This document shows positions 7,625-17,738 of a stretch of DNA of 64,000 nt, piece after piece. The stretch is from NCBI RefSeq assembly GCF_031454155.1, contig NZ_JAVDQG010000001.1:620001-684000 (forward strand), written 5' to 3'. The notes beneath the pieces were generated by a model that worked only from the letters and a program-made list of their open reading frames with translations, ran no database searches and was not told the DNA's origin. How positions within the stretch are numbered: position 1 is the first letter of the stretch; every line of letters starts with the position of its first letter. Position numbers and translations under genes: made by a program. The DNA is from Desmospora profundinema (GTDB lineage Bacteria > Bacillota > Bacilli > Thermoactinomycetales > DSM-45169).

Positions 7625-8779
7625 CTACGTCAACCAAATTTGGAGGGTGGTCCAACACAACCGTCCCATCTCGAACAATCGGGGATGCACCCATAATAAC
7701 GCAGCCACAGGCATCGCACTGGCCAAGGCCAAAACCGCCACTCTGGCAAATGATACGCGAGGCTGATAGAGCCGGCTCACTCCTTTGGCGTCAACCAGCT
7801 TGGCTCCCATTTTGATGCGTGTAAGCAACGTACTGGCCATCCCCTCCCGACCTTTCTCGAGAAAGTCGACCATATGGGAATGTGTACCCACAGCCACAAT
7901 CCACTCCGCGCCCCCTTCAAAAGCAACCAATAGGGCGACATCTTCACTGGTCCCCCGCGATGGCAAAAGATGTGCGGACAATCCCAACCGCTCCACCCGT
8001 TCCAACCCCGGAGCTCGTCCATCTGGATACGCATGAACCACCAACTCTCCCGCCATCCGCAGTGCACGATCCGATACGGAATCCATATCCCCCAGGATGA
8101 GGTCGGGAGTCCATCCGTATTTGAGAAGGGCATCCGCTCCGCCATCTACAGCGATCAAAAACGGATCCGTCTCCCGGATAAACGAGCGCAAGGCATAAAG
8201 GTCCTCTGCATAACCGGGTCCCCGAATCACTACCACCACATTCCGTCCCCGCCATTGCCCGCGCAACGGAGGAAGAGAGAGCGGTCGGGCAACCCAATGG
8301 CGTTCTTCCCGGGCATAATCAAGGGTATTTTCGATAAAGGGTCCCAAAGTGTGTTCCAAACGCTGATGCGCTTCTTCCATCTTCTCCCGCCACCGTATCC
8401 AGGTGAGTCGGTTTCCGGAAGCCAGAGGCTGACGATCATTCAACCAGAGAACTTCACCGGCCAGCTTTACTTCATCCCCATCGGAGAGGCGATGGATGAC
8501 CGCTTCCCCAACCGAGTCCAACACGGGAATCCCCGCTTCCAACAATAGGCGGGGGCCCTGAGCGGGGTAGCGTCCGCTGATGGAAGCGGCGGCATTGATA
8601 ACTGCCGCCACCTTGGCCGATACCAATCCCTCTGCAGCCACTTCATCGAGATCACGATGATGGATCACAGCTATTTCTCCAGGACGGATGCGGTTAACCA
8701 GTCGTTTGGTACGCGGATCCACCACCACCCGTCCTTTCACCGGCTTTCTATGCCATAAACCCTCCCGCCAACCCCGCAT
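7625..8779 (-). CDS. steA: SteA-type cytokinesis protein with thiamine pyrophosphokinase-like domain
   Basis: 384 aa. An N-terminal domain (1-115) is followed by a thiamine-pyrophosphokinase-like core with VDGGADALLKYG (211-222) and GDMDSVSD (230-237). One C-terminal transmembrane helix lies at about 348-368. The C-terminal anchor and the steB partner distinguish it from true thiamine pyrophosphokinase. The homologue in Corynebacterium localises to the division septum with SteB. ATG 8779 follows GGAAGGGG. It is the first gene of the operon with steB, GT2 and the MraY-like gene, directly downstream of spo0A but behind spo0A's terminator. Confidence 0.82.
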   Translation of the reverse strand: MRGWREGLWHRKPVKGRVVVDPRTKRLVNRIRPGEIAVIHHRDLDEVAAEGLVSAKVAAVINAAASISGRYPAQGPRLLLEAGIPVLDSVGEAVIHRLSDGDEVKLAGEVLWLNDRQPLASGNRLTWIRWREKMEEAHQRLEHTLGPFIENTLDYAREERHWVARPLSLPPLRGQWRGRNVVVVIRGPGYAEDLYALRSFIRETDPFLIAVDGGADALLKYGWTPDLILGDMDSVSDRALRMAGELVVHAYPDGRAPGLERVERLGLSAHLLPSRGTSEDVALLVAFEGGAEWIVAVGTHSHMVDFLEKGREGMASTLLTRIKMGAKLVDAKGVSRLYQPRVSFARVAVLALASAMPVAALLWVHPRLFEMGRLCWTTLQIWLT

Positions 8780-8864
8780 CAGGATAAGCCCCTTCCGCCA
8801 CGGTTTCCCTTAGTATGGATGGGAGGTGAAAAAGTCATTCAGGAATAAGCGAACGACAGGAATG

Positions 8865-8902
8865 ATAAAAAAAATAAACATCCGCTTTAAACAGCGGATG
8901 GT
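8865..8902 (-). terminator. Intrinsic terminator of spo0A
   Basis: CATCCGCT (8879-8886) pairs with AGCGGATG (8893-8900); on the minus strand an uninterrupted T-rich tract follows (complement of 8865-8878). Confidence 0.9.
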
Positions 8903-8931
8903 TTATACCTAACCTTCGTTTGTGTTCACAA

Positions 8932-9711
8932 TCATCCCACTTTGTGCTCAATACGCAACTTGTCAGCCACCATCGCGATAAATTCGCTGTTGGTGGGCTT
9001 GGCTTTACTTACATTGATCGTATAACCGAACAGCTTGCGGATGGAGTCCATATTGCCCCGGCTCCAAGCCACTTCAATGGCATGGCGAATCGCCCGTTCC
9101 ACACGGCTGGGGGTGGTGTTGTATTTTTCCGCGATCCGGGGATACAGCGTTTTGGTGATGGCACCCAACAGTTCCACTTCATTGTAGACCATCGTGATCG
9201 CTTCCCGCAGATAAAGATATCCTTTGATATGGGCAGGAACCCCGATTTCATGAATCACGCTGGTAATATTGGCATCCAGATTGTCGGATTTGGATGAGGT
9301 AACGGTTCCCGCAGATGGGCTGCGCACCGTCGACACCGGCTGTCCTTGCATCTGGCGGATCCGATGGGTTAACAGCTCCAGATCAAAGGGTTTTAAAATG
9401 TAATAAGCCGCTCCCAGTTCCACCGCCCGCTGGGTAATATTCTCCTGTCCAAAAGCGGTCAGCATAATGATCTTCGGCAACGAGTCCGACCGTTCGTTCA
9501 ACTTTTCCAACACGCCCAGTCCATCCAGATGGGGCATGATGATATCCAACACCAGTACGTCAGGGGACTCCTGTTTCAACAAATCCAGTACCTCGTTCCC
9601 GTTATATGCGACACCGATCACTTCTATATCACTCTGTGCGTCGAGGTGATCCCGCAACAGTTGCGCAAATTCGCGATTATCATCGGCTAATACGACACGC
9701 ATCTTATCCAA
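8932..9711 (-). CDS. spo0A: Stage 0 sporulation response regulator Spo0A
   Basis: 259 aa. Master regulator of entry into sporulation, activated by phosphorelay. Starting at TTG 9711 puts the phosphoacceptor at Asp56 (VLVLDIIMP), exactly as in Bacillus, with acidic pocket Asp10/Asp11; AGGGAGGGG lies 6 bases upstream of that TTG. The receiver domain (1-125) also has LTAFGQE. A variable linker (about 128-150) leads to the DNA-binding domain with [15 protein letters not shown] and a recognition helix around [21 protein letters not shown]. It follows spoIVB, as in Bacillus. Confidence 0.97.
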   Translation of the reverse strand: MDKMRVVLADDNREFAQLLRDHLDAQSDIEVIGVAYNGNEVLDLLKQESPDVLVLDIIMPHLDGLGVLEKLNERSDSLPKIIMLTAFGQENITQRAVELGAAYYILKPFDLELLTHRIRQMQGQPVSTVRSPSAGTVTSSKSDNLDANITSVIHEIGVPAHIKGYLYLREAITMVYNEVELLGAITKTLYPRIAEKYNTTPSRVERAIRHAIEVAWSRGNMDSIRKLFGYTINVSKAKPTNSEFIAMVADKLRIEHKVG

Positions 9712-9725
9712 AAACGGCCCCTCCC

Positions 9726-11120
9726 TTATGTAATACACTCGTTCCTTTTCTTATACATGCTTTCTACACCGGACAATCCATTCCTGCCTGATTGCACGGA
9801 TTTTCCAAAAAAAACAGCAGGTTTCTTCAAGAAACCTGCTGTTTCCAGCACACCTGCGTCTTTCAACATCCACTCGATATAAGTTCCATATCCCGAAGTC
9901 GGATCATTGACAAACACATGTGTCACCGCCCCAACCAACTTGCCATCTTGCATGATGGGACTGCCGCTCATCCCCTGTACAATTCCACCGGTTTTATTTA
10001 AAAGCCGCGGATCCGTCACCTTGATGATCATTCCTTTGGTGGCCGGGAACTTTTGATGAATGAGGTGAGCGATTTCGATATCGTAACGTTCCACTTTCTG
10101 CCCTTGTACCACCGTCAGGATTTGAGCCGGACCTTCCTTGACCTCTTCGGCCAAAGCAACAGGTACAGGATTTTGATACAATCCCTTATCTGGATTCTTC
10201 TCCATGCGGCCAAATACACCAAAGGGGGTGTTTCTGGCGATCGAACCCAGGACCTGATCCTCCCTGAAAAAGATGGCCCGCTTCTCACCCGGATCTCCGC
10301 TTGCCCCCTTTTGGATCGAAGTGACATTGGAGTGAACGATTTTGCCGCCCCCCACTTGAATCTGTTTACCCGTATCCACATCCGTAATGACATGTCCCAA
10401 TGCCCCGTAGGATTTTTTCTTGGGATCATAAAATGTGAGGGTTCCCACTCCGGCAGCCGTATCCCGTACATATAATCCAATACGGAAAGAGCCTCCACGG
10501 GGATCCTGCTCCGGAATCAGTGTAGTCCGCCGTTGTTCATTTCCCCGTTGCAATAACACGGATATTCCCTTTTTTTCCTTACCTGCTTGATCCACAATGG
10601 GACCAATCTCCTTGGCTTCCGTTACCCGTTTCCCATCCATCTCCAAAATGAGGTCTCCGATGCGGATGTCGGCCTTTTCACCCGGGGAAGGTTTGGACGA
10701 TTGCACCATGTGGTGCCCCACCACCAATACCCCTTTGGATTTCAATTTTACACCGATGGACTGTCCTCCCGGAATGACCCGAACATCGGGAAGAACCTCG
10801 ACCATCACTTTTTTCAAAGGCAACTTTCCAAACAAACGGAGGGTGAAATGAGACCGGCCCAAGTTCTTGGTCATCACGGTAAACGGCTTACGGAGGTCTA
10901 ACCGATTTTTGGCCCCTTTTACTTCGAGCATGCTCGGATCGGAAAAGGTTACCGTGGCGGTGGCGGGCATGGTGAGGTGGATTTCTTTTCCGTGTCCGCT
11001 GAACAGGCGCATCTGGGAAGGAAACGCCAAATATTCACGGAAGGGGGTGCTCATACTGGTCAAGATAAAAAGAACCGCTAAAAACAAACCCGCCCATCTG
11101 ATTTTCTGTCTGTGCCCCAC
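9726..11120 (-). CDS. spoIVB: SpoIVB serine peptidase (C-terminally extended)
   Basis: 464 aa. Secreted from the forespore, SpoIVB triggers SpoIVFB-dependent processing of pro-sigma-K. The order is an N-terminal transmembrane anchor (8-25), a PDZ domain (about 110-200) and an S55 peptidase domain with the nucleophile Ser387 in GMSGSPI (383-389). Family proteins normally end soon after [10 protein letters not shown] (here 415-424). This one continues 40 residues through an obvious terminator hairpin, and a +1 shift near 9845-9850 would reach a TGA at once, so the tail may come from a frameshift. GTG 11120 follows AGGAGAG. Confidence 0.93.
   Translation of the reverse strand: MGHRQKIRWAGLFLAVLFILTSMSTPFREYLAFPSQMRLFSGHGKEIHLTMPATATVTFSDPSMLEVKGAKNRLDLRKPFTVMTKNLGRSHFTLRLFGKLPLKKVMVEVLPDVRVIPGGQSIGVKLKSKGVLVVGHHMVQSSKPSPGEKADIRIGDLILEMDGKRVTEAKEIGPIVDQAGKEKKGISVLLQRGNEQRRTTLIPEQDPRGGSFRIGLYVRDTAAGVGTLTFYDPKKKSYGALGHVITDVDTGKQIQVGGGKIVHSNVTSIQKGASGDPGEKRAIFFREDQVLGSIARNTPFGVFGRMEKNPDKGLYQNPVPVALAEEVKEGPAQILTVVQGQKVERYDIEIAHLIHQKFPATKGMIIKVTDPRLLNKTGGIVQGMSGSPIMQDGKLVGAVTHVFVNDPTSGYGTYIEWMLKDAGVLETAGFLKKPAVFFGKSVQSGRNGLSGVESMYKKRNECIT
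9807..9843 (-). terminator. Intrinsic terminator lying inside the spoIVB reading frame
   Basis: 15-base arms AACAGCAGGTTTCTT (9813-9827) and its complement (9829-9843); read on the minus strand the stem runs straight into eight T. It overlaps codons for the last 40 residues of the spoIVB frame and lies about 100 bases before the spo0A start. Confidence 0.85.
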
Positions 11121-11252
11121 TGGATCACTCTCCTGCGCTCCTGCCTACACCTCCAGCGCGATGTTTCCATCGTAATGTTAAGGTGTCCGCGGCCATTTCC
11201 TTTTATGTCACGCAAAAGCTTCCTCACACACCAACCAACCGAAAGTGGGGAC

Positions 11253-11279
11253 AAAAAAATCCCGGTAAAGCTACCGGGA
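11253..11279 (-). terminator. Intrinsic terminator of recN
   Basis: TCCCGGTA (11260-11267) pairs with TACCGGGA (11272-11279) around a 4-base loop; on the minus strand a run of seven T follows. It begins 11 bases after the recN stop. Confidence 0.9.
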
Positions 11280-11289
11280 AAAAGACCAT

Positions 11290-12996
11290 TTAACGGGAGT
11301 GAATCGCTTCTTTGGTTCGTTCCGCCAGTTGGAGCATTTCCAGGGCATGTGTTTTCGTGGTGTCCGTCACTTCTACACCGCCCAGCATACGAGCCAACTC
11401 CATGGTACGCCCTTCCATCGTGAGAAGTTTGACCCGTGTACGGGTCTGCTCTTCATCGGATTCCTTAAAGATGTGAAAGTGGACATCGGCCATGCATGCC
11501 ACTTGCGGAAGGTGGGTGACGCACAACACTTGCCGTTCCCGAGCCAGACGAGCGATTTTTTCGGCGATCGCCTGAGCGGCCCGGCCGCTCACTCCTGTAT
11601 CCACTTCATCGAAAATAAGGGTGGGCACACCATCCAGATCGGAAAAGATCGTATGCAGAGCCAGCATAATCCGGGATAATTCCCCCCCGGAAGCGATCTT
11701 TACCAAAGGACGCAGAGGCTCTCCCGGATTGGGAGCGATCCGAAATTCCACCCGATCGCGGCCCGCGGGCGTATAAGGAAGGGATTCGTCCTCCCCTAAA
11801 AATGCAGCTTGAAAGCGGGTTCCCTTCATATTCAGATCAGCCAGTTCCGTTTCCACTCGTTTATTGAGACGATTCGCCGCATCGATGCGCAATCGGGTTA
11901 GGACTTCTGCTTCCTCTGCCAGGGTGGCTTCCAACTCCGTCAGGGTTTGCTCCAAATCATACTTTCGTTCATCCCGATTCAGCAGTTGTTCCAATTCCTT
12001 TTCCGCTTCCTGTCCATGGCGAATGATTGCCTCAACCGTTTCCCCGTATTTACGCTTTAATTGATCCAGCGTGTGGATCCGCTCTTCCACCTGAGACAGC
12101 CGAGCCGGGTCAAATTCCACATCATCCCGGTAACGTCCCACTTGCCGAGCCGCTTCTTCCACCTGGTAATAAGCCGATTGAACCATCTCCAGCACCGGTT
12201 GCAGCGATTCATCAAACTGAACGATCTCTTCTAGGTCGCCGACAGCCTGATTCAACAGCTCTGCACCTTGCCGGTCGCCGTACAGTACATCGTAGGCACG
12301 CGAAGCGTGTTGCGCAATCTGTTCGGCGTGAGCCAACCGGCTGTGCTCCTGTGCCAGCTCTTCATCCTCCCCGGGAGTGAGGCGTGCGGCCGCGATCTCA
12401 TCCTTTTGAAACGACAAAAGGTCGATCCGTTGCGCCGCTTCCTTTTCATCCGCGGTAATTCGCGCCAACTCCCGGCTGACCCGTTGAACATTTTCAAAAG
12501 CTTTTTGGTATCGCTCCCGTTGCCGGATCAGATCAGGCCCACCAAACGCATCCAGCCAGTTCAGATGCTCCTCCACCTGCAGCAGGGATTGGTGTTCATG
12601 CTGCCCATGGATATCCAACAGATATTCTCCCACCTGCTTCAGCATCGCCAGTGTGATGATCTGTCCGTTGAGGCGACAGGTGCTCTTGCCGTTTTGGGCG
12701 ATATCCCGCCGGATAAGAAGGTGCTCCTCTCCATCCGTCGACAAACCCAATTGGTCCAAAACAGAGTGAACCGCCGGTTGGCCCGAAATATCGAAGAGCG
12801 CTTCCACTTCGGCTTTTTTGGCTCCATGGCGGACAAAATCCTGGGATCCGCGACCACCCACCACCAGACTGAGGGCGTCGAACAGGATCGATTTCCCGGC
12901 CCCTGTCTCCCCTGTCAGCACATGAAAACCGCGATCAAAGGTAAGATGTACCTCCTGGATGATGGCAAAGTCACGAATGGACATTTCGCGCAACAT
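11290..12996 (-). CDS. recN: DNA repair protein RecN
   Basis: 568 aa SMC-like ATPase that acts early at DNA double-strand breaks. Walker A GETGAGKS is at 29-36. A long, charged coiled-coil region occupies about 160-350. The C-terminal half carries the ABC signature region IASGGELSRIMLAL and Walker B LIFDEVDTGVSG, with LCVTHLPQVA after it. The start is ATG 12996: AGGAG is 9 bases upstream, and the resulting MLREMSIRDFAI matches the Bacillus N-terminus; an ATG at 13002 is too close to the site. It follows argR by 12 bases. Confidence 0.97.
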   Translation of the reverse strand: MLREMSIRDFAIIQEVHLTFDRGFHVLTGETGAGKSILFDALSLVVGGRGSQDFVRHGAKKAEVEALFDISGQPAVHSVLDQLGLSTDGEEHLLIRRDIAQNGKSTCRLNGQIITLAMLKQVGEYLLDIHGQHEHQSLLQVEEHLNWLDAFGGPDLIRQRERYQKAFENVQRVSRELARITADEKEAAQRIDLLSFQKDEIAAARLTPGEDEELAQEHSRLAHAEQIAQHASRAYDVLYGDRQGAELLNQAVGDLEEIVQFDESLQPVLEMVQSAYYQVEEAARQVGRYRDDVEFDPARLSQVEERIHTLDQLKRKYGETVEAIIRHGQEAEKELEQLLNRDERKYDLEQTLTELEATLAEEAEVLTRLRIDAANRLNKRVETELADLNMKGTRFQAAFLGEDESLPYTPAGRDRVEFRIAPNPGEPLRPLVKIASGGELSRIMLALHTIFSDLDGVPTLIFDEVDTGVSGRAAQAIAEKIARLARERQVLCVTHLPQVACMADVHFHIFKESDEEQTRTRVKLLTMEGRTMELARMLGGVEVTDTTKTHALEMLQLAERTKEAIHSR

Positions 12997-13008
12997 CGTC
13001 ATCCACTC

Positions 13009-13455
13009 CTACAACATGTCGATTAAGCTTTCCACGACCCGCGGAGTTGCTTCACGATCTCGACAAATAATGAGGATGGTATCGTCCCCCGCGATGGTTC
13101 CGATCACATCCGACCAATCCAGGTTGTCCATCAGGACCGCAATGGCGTGAGCGTTCCCCGGCATGGTCTTCATGACGATCAAGTTTTCGCTCTTTTCGAT
13201 CCCCACAAAGCTCTCCGTCATCATCCGCTTCAATTTTTGCAGCGGATTAAATCGGTTGTCAGCCGGTAACGAATATTTGTAGCTCCCATGATTGGTGGGA
13301 ACTTTCACCAAATGGAGCTCCTTGATGTCCCTGGACACCGTCGCCTGGGTTACGTTGTAACCCGCTTCTTTCAGGAAGGCTACCAGCTCTTCCTGGGTTT
13401 CAATATCGTTTTGTGTAATGATCTCCCTTATTTTGATGTGCCGCTGGGCTTTCAT
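13009..13455 (-). CDS. argR: Arginine repressor ArgR/AhrC
   Basis: 148 aa. An N-terminal winged helix contains [11 protein letters not shown] and the recognition segment [20 protein letters not shown]. The C-terminal hexamerisation/arginine-binding domain carries the T-M-P-G-N-A loop and [14 protein letters not shown]. It represses arginine synthesis and activates catabolism. ATG 13455 has GGAGG upstream and overlaps the nadK stop by ATGA, so the two are coupled; recN follows. This is the conserved tlyA-(nadK)-argR-recN order. Confidence 0.97.
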   Translation of the reverse strand: MKAQRHIKIREIITQNDIETQEELVAFLKEAGYNVTQATVSRDIKELHLVKVPTNHGSYKYSLPADNRFNPLQKLKRMMTESFVGIEKSENLIVMKTMPGNAHAIAVLMDNLDWSDVIGTIAGDDTILIICRDREATPRVVESLIDML

Positions 13456-14333
13456 GTGCGTTCCTCCAACCCGGTACTTTCCTGTTCCCCCTGGAGCTTT
13501 TTCCGAACCACCTCGAAAAAGGTTCGTTCTTTCCACTTGATTAAGGACGTGACGGAACGGGATGCTCTCACTCGGATGATATCGTCCACCTTCAGCCGAT
13601 ATCCCAACTGTCCGTCAATGGTGAGACCCAAGTCACGATGAGTGGCACTCACTTTGATCTCCAGCACACACTCCGCCGGCAACACCATCGGTCTCGACGT
13701 AAGCGTATGCGGACAGATCGGGGTCAGCAGAATGCATGGCACACCCGGCCACACAATTGGTCCGCCACAGGAGAGAGAGTAAGCCGTTGAACCCGTGGGA
13801 GTGGATACAATCATGCCGTCACCGGAGTAAGTGCCCAAGTAATCGCCGTCCATAAACACGGTACTGGTAATCATACGGCTAAAGGAGCCTTTGGCGATCC
13901 CGACATCGTTGAGGGCGACACTTTTTTCCAGGGTGCGGCCATCCCGCACCACTTCCGCATCCAGCATTAACCGATGTTCGATGGTATAATCCCCCGACAA
14001 TACCCGGTCCACTGCACTGGACAAGCTGTCCGGCTCGGCCTCCGACAAAAAACCGAGATGACCCAGATTAAACCCCAGGATCGGAATTTGCTGGGTTGCC
14101 AACTGACGCGCAACCCCTAACAACGTTCCATCCCCTCCCAACACGAAGACGAGGTTAACGCGACCCGGAAATTCATTCACGGGAAGGGCCAGCTCGTTTC
14201 GATCCAAGCTGGCTGCCGTTTCCGGTTCCAACAGAACTCCTGCACCCCGTTCTTCCAGGAGAAGGATCAGCTCCTTCAATACCACCCGGGCCTTCGGCTT
14301 TCCTTTGTTCACCAGTATGCCGATCGTTTGCAA
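13452..14333 (-). CDS. nadK: NAD kinase
   Basis: 293 aa. Makes NADP+ from NAD+ and ATP. Diagnostic motifs are [15 protein letters not shown] with the G-G-D-G-T loop, LGHLGFLSE and the substrate motif [24 protein letters not shown] 14333 is chosen: AAAGGGGGTGG is 7 bases upstream and the product begins [12 protein letters not shown], the usual first strand. An ATG at 14387 in frame has no ribosome site. It sits between an uncharacterised membrane gene and argR. Confidence 0.95.
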   Translation of the reverse strand: MQTIGILVNKGKPKARVVLKELILLLEERGAGVLLEPETAASLDRNELALPVNEFPGRVNLVFVLGGDGTLLGVARQLATQQIPILGFNLGHLGFLSEAEPDSLSSAVDRVLSGDYTIEHRLMLDAEVVRDGRTLEKSVALNDVGIAKGSFSRMITSTVFMDGDYLGTYSGDGMIVSTPTGSTAYSLSCGGPIVWPGVPCILLTPICPHTLTSRPMVLPAECVLEIKVSATHRDLGLTIDGQLGYRLKVDDIIRVRASRSVTSLIKWKERTFFEVVRKKLQGEQESTGLEERT

Positions 14334-14408
14334 GTCCCATCCACCCCCTTTGGGCCAAGCCCCCTCCACGTAGCACACGAGATCCATATGGATAGAAGAG
14401 GCACTCGA

Positions 14409-14930
14409 TCATTGGATCCAAATCGCGATCAGGATACCCAACACAAGCGTAACCAGATGGGACACGACCCGCCGTTTGCCTTTCGGCAGGGGAACACCGG
14501 CAACGAAAAAAGTGATGGTGTGACACGAGCGCGAGTAGGGATCGACATAGACGACACCAGCAGCCTGGAAAGCGAGTACATAGACGAGAAACCGATCCCG
14601 CAAGGCAGAGCCTGAAATGCGCAGGGGCTGTTTAGCCTTGGCTTGGAAAACCAGATAAGTCCGGTTGTTTTTTCGCGCCACATAATCCACATACAGCCGG
14701 CTTTCCATTTCTTTTTCCCCCATTCGAACCAGCAGGGGGAGGCGTTGTTTTGCCGCCACCACATCGTACCCCTCTTCTTCCAACCATTCGGGTACCTCCC
14801 CTCTGATGGGGGCGGTGGACCATTGAATGGTGGAGTTCCACTCGGCCCGGCTCCATGCACGAGCCAGAGAATAGACGATCAAAATCGCCAACAAAACCAG
14901 CACGAGCAGGTCACCATCGTTTCGCAGCAA
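14409..14930 (-). CDS. Membrane-anchored protein of unknown function
   Basis: 173 aa, not recognised. One N-terminal transmembrane helix (about 8-23), a soluble middle, and a C-terminal hydrophobic segment (about 155-172). The middle part, EEEGYDVVAAKQRLPLLV then LYVDYVARK and TYLVFQAKAK, has the beta-strand spacing of Asp...hydrophobic-x-x-K seen in PD-(D/E)XK nuclease folds, but the match is weak and I do not call an activity. TTG 14930 is the start (AAGGAGG 8-9 bases upstream). It lies between tlyA and nadK on the same strand, so it is probably cotranscribed. Confidence 0.6.
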   Translation of the reverse strand: MLRNDGDLLVLVLLAILIVYSLARAWSRAEWNSTIQWSTAPIRGEVPEWLEEEGYDVVAAKQRLPLLVRMGEKEMESRLYVDYVARKNNRTYLVFQAKAKQPLRISGSALRDRFLVYVLAFQAAGVVYVDPYSRSCHTITFFVAGVPLPKGKRRVVSHLVTLVLGILIAIWIQ

Positions 14931-15011
14931 GGGAACCGCCTCCTTTCCTTCCTGATTCGACCTATCAGGAGGAAATCCTGTAAGAGACAGGAAGCGGATA
15001 CCCCGTTCTTC

Positions 15012-15827
15012 TCAGGAGCGGCAATGGCGTCGATGTGCTTCCGCCACCACTTCATCCAATTGATTCTCCCATGAGGTGCTTGGCGACGGATCCGACCGCA
15101 GCCAACTGAGAAACTCAATATTTCCTTCCCCGCCGGTGATGGGAGAAGGGGCCAAACCGACCACGTCAAACCCCGATTGGTTGGCAGTTGTCACAAAGCC
15201 CTGCAACACCTTCCGATGAACGGCGGGATCTTTTACAATCCCTTTTTTGCCCACCCACTCCTTGCCAGCTTCAAATTGCGGCTTCACCAGGGACATGGTC
15301 CACCCTTCCGGATGAAGCAGCACTTTCAACGGAGGCAGGATTTTGGAGAGGGAGATAAAGGAGACATCAATCACGGCGATCTCCGGGGTTTCTCCCGACC
15401 AATCAGCAGGAGTGAGATAACGGAAGTTGGTCCGTTCCATCACGATCACCCGGGGATCCTGCCTCAATTTCCACGCCAACTGTCCGTATCCCACATCTAC
15501 AGCGTAGACCAACCGTGCTCCGTTTTGCAGGGCGCAATCGGTAAAGCCGCCGGTAGAAGCGCCAATGTCCAAAATCACACGACCATCCAGGCGAATCCCA
15601 AAAACCCGAATCGCTTCTTCCAGCTTCATCCCGCCCCGGCTCACATACGGGTGCTGCTGCCTTTCCACGGTTAGGAGGGAATCGACGGGTACTTTCGTCC
15701 CTGCCTTGTCGGCCCGCTCCTCCCCCACTTTGACCAAACCGGCCATAATGGCCCGCTGGGCCTGCCCACGACTCTCATACAAACCCCGCTCCACCAAAAG
15801 CACGTCCAACCGCTCTTTTTTGATCAA
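15012..15827 (-). CDS. tlyA: TlyA-family rRNA 2'-O-methyltransferase
   Basis: 271 aa. An N-terminal S4 RNA-binding domain (about 5-65, RLDVLLVERGLYESRGQAQR) is joined to an FtsJ-like methyltransferase. The latter has the AdoMet motif VILDIGASTGGFTDCAL, then VDVGYGQLAWKLR and the acidic-strand motif AVIDVSFISLSKILP. Family members methylate cytidines in 16S and 23S rRNA. TTG 15827 follows AAGGAGAG, and the ribosome site overlaps the dxs stop. Its place after dxs matches Bacillus yqxC. Confidence 0.95.
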   Translation of the reverse strand: MIKKERLDVLLVERGLYESRGQAQRAIMAGLVKVGEERADKAGTKVPVDSLLTVERQQHPYVSRGGMKLEEAIRVFGIRLDGRVILDIGASTGGFTDCALQNGARLVYAVDVGYGQLAWKLRQDPRVIVMERTNFRYLTPADWSGETPEIAVIDVSFISLSKILPPLKVLLHPEGWTMSLVKPQFEAGKEWVGKKGIVKDPAVHRKVLQGFVTTANQSGFDVVGLAPSPITGGEGNIEFLSWLRSDPSPSTSWENQLDEVVAEAHRRHCRS

Positions 15828-15839
15828 CGCCTTCTCTCC

Positions 15840-17738
15840 TTAAGCCCGGCGGCGTTGCAATGGGACCATGGCATAAGCGGTGCTCGCAATGTTCTCCACC
15901 GTCAGGCCGACTTCTCGCCGTTGGCTGTCCACATCGCCATGCTCCACAAAGTAATCCGGGACCCCGATGGTTTTGACGGACTGGTTGTGCGCCTCTTGCC
16001 CCGCATAGTATTCCAATACCGCACTGCCAAATCCACCGATGGAAGAGCCTTCTTCAATGGTAACGATAGGGGTGGAGTCTTCACACAACTGATCCAACAG
16101 CTCGGTATCCAAGGGTTTTGCGAAGCGGGCGTTAACCACTTTGGCGCGAATCCCCTCCCGAGCAAGCTGGTCCGCTGCTTCCATCGCCAAGGGAACCATC
16201 GTTCCAAAAGCGAGGAGCGCAACATCGCGCCCTTCTCGAAGCACTTCCGACCGGCCAATAGGGATCTCCTGCCATTCGGCGTCCATCTCCACACCCAATC
16301 CGGTTCCGCGCGGGAAACGGACGGCGATAGGGCCACCGTCAAAGCGGGATGCGGTATACAACATATGCTGGAATTCGTTTTCATCTTTCGGCATCATCAC
16401 CACCATGTTTGGGACGCAACGCATAAAGGCGATATCGTAAACCCCTTGGTGCGTCTCACCGTCCGCACCCACAAATCCGGCCCGGTCTACAGCCAAAACA
16501 ACGTTTAGTTTCTGACGGGCGATATCGTGAATCAATTGATCATATCCCCGCTGCAAGAAAGTGGAGTAGATGGCCAACACCGGCTTGAGCCCCTGGGTAG
16601 CCAACCCTGCTGCAAACGTGGCAGCATGCTGCTCGGCGATGCCCACATCAAAGCAACGGTCGGGAAACCGCTGGGCAAATTCGTTCATGCCGGACCCCCC
16701 CAGCATGGCAGGCGTCACTCCGACCACACGCTCATCTTCTTCGGCCAAGCGGATCAACGTGTCACCAAACACTTTGGGATACTTCACCGGGCCTTTGGCA
16801 GTCACTTTTCTCACGCCTTTGTTGGCTTCCAACTTATAGTTTTTCCCCACCCCGTGGTAGCCTTCCGCATCCTGTTCCGCAGGCAGGTATCCTTTTCCTT
16901 TGACCGTAACCACATGAACCAAGACAGGACCTTTGGTCCGGTCCGCCTGCTTCAGGCATTCCATGAGCTCGTCCATGTTATGGCCATTAACAGGCCCCAG
17001 ATACGTAAAGCCCAGTTTTTCAAACAGCACACCGGAAACAACCAGGAATTTAAGGCTGTCTTTGACGCGCTCCGCCGCCGCGGCCATCGTTCCGCCCACG
17101 GTCGGAATTTTCTTCAGCAGAAACTCCACTTCTTCTTTCACTTTGTGATAGTGACGGTGTGTCCGCAGACGGCCCAGATATTTGTGCAACGCTCCCACAT
17201 TGGGTGAAATGGACATCTCGTTGTCATTAAGAATGACGGTGATATCCCGTTTTTCATTTCCGATGTGGTTAAGCGCCTCCCAGGCCATTCCGCCTGTGAG
17301 CGCTCCATCTCCGATAATGGGGATCACCCGGTTGTTTTCCCCTTTTAAATCCCGGGCAACTGCCATCCCCATCGCCGCAGAAAGAGACGTGCTGCTGTGA
17401 CCGGTCTCCCACACGTCGTGGTCACTTTCATTTCGCTTGGGGAACCCGCACAACCCCTGATATTGCCGGAGAGTGGGAAAGTCTTCCCGGCGGCCGGTCA
17501 GTATCTTATGAACGTAGGCTTGATGGCCCACATCCCAAAGGAACTGATCCCGCGGACTGTCAAAGAGGTAGTGAAGGGCCATCGTCAATTCGACCACGCC
17601 CAAGTTGGAGGCGAGATGACCCCCTGTCACCGACAAGCTCTCCATGAGAAAATGGCGGATCTCTTCAGCCAGACCGGGGAGCTCCTCAACCGGCAATTTC
17701 TTTAATTCTTCCGGACTGTTAATCTGTTCGAGGTGCAC
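15840..17738 (-). CDS. dxs: 1-deoxy-D-xylulose-5-phosphate synthase
   Basis: 632 aa, full length. First step of the methylerythritol phosphate route to isoprenoids (pyruvate plus glyceraldehyde-3-phosphate, thiamine-PP dependent). Motifs are [15 protein letters not shown] near residue 38, the ThDP/metal motif [19 protein letters not shown], the transketolase-type central [12 protein letters not shown] region, and the C-terminal domain with [19 protein letters not shown] 17738 follows GAGGGG. It overlaps the oapA 3' end by 20 bases and is followed by tlyA; ispA, earlier in the cluster, uses its downstream products. Confidence 0.97.
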   Translation of the reverse strand: MHLEQINSPEELKKLPVEELPGLAEEIRHFLMESLSVTGGHLASNLGVVELTMALHYLFDSPRDQFLWDVGHQAYVHKILTGRREDFPTLRQYQGLCGFPKRNESDHDVWETGHSSTSLSAAMGMAVARDLKGENNRVIPIIGDGALTGGMAWEALNHIGNEKRDITVILNDNEMSISPNVGALHKYLGRLRTHRHYHKVKEEVEFLLKKIPTVGGTMAAAAERVKDSLKFLVVSGVLFEKLGFTYLGPVNGHNMDELMECLKQADRTKGPVLVHVVTVKGKGYLPAEQDAEGYHGVGKNYKLEANKGVRKVTAKGPVKYPKVFGDTLIRLAEEDERVVGVTPAMLGGSGMNEFAQRFPDRCFDVGIAEQHAATFAAGLATQGLKPVLAIYSTFLQRGYDQLIHDIARQKLNVVLAVDRAGFVGADGETHQGVYDIAFMRCVPNMVVMMPKDENEFQHMLYTASRFDGGPIAVRFPRGTGLGVEMDAEWQEIPIGRSEVLREGRDVALLAFGTMVPLAMEAADQLAREGIRAKVVNARFAKPLDTELLDQLCEDSTPIVTIEEGSSIGGFGSAVLEYYAGQEAHNQSVKTIGVPDYFVEHGDVDSQRREVGLTVENIASTAYAMVPLQRRRA

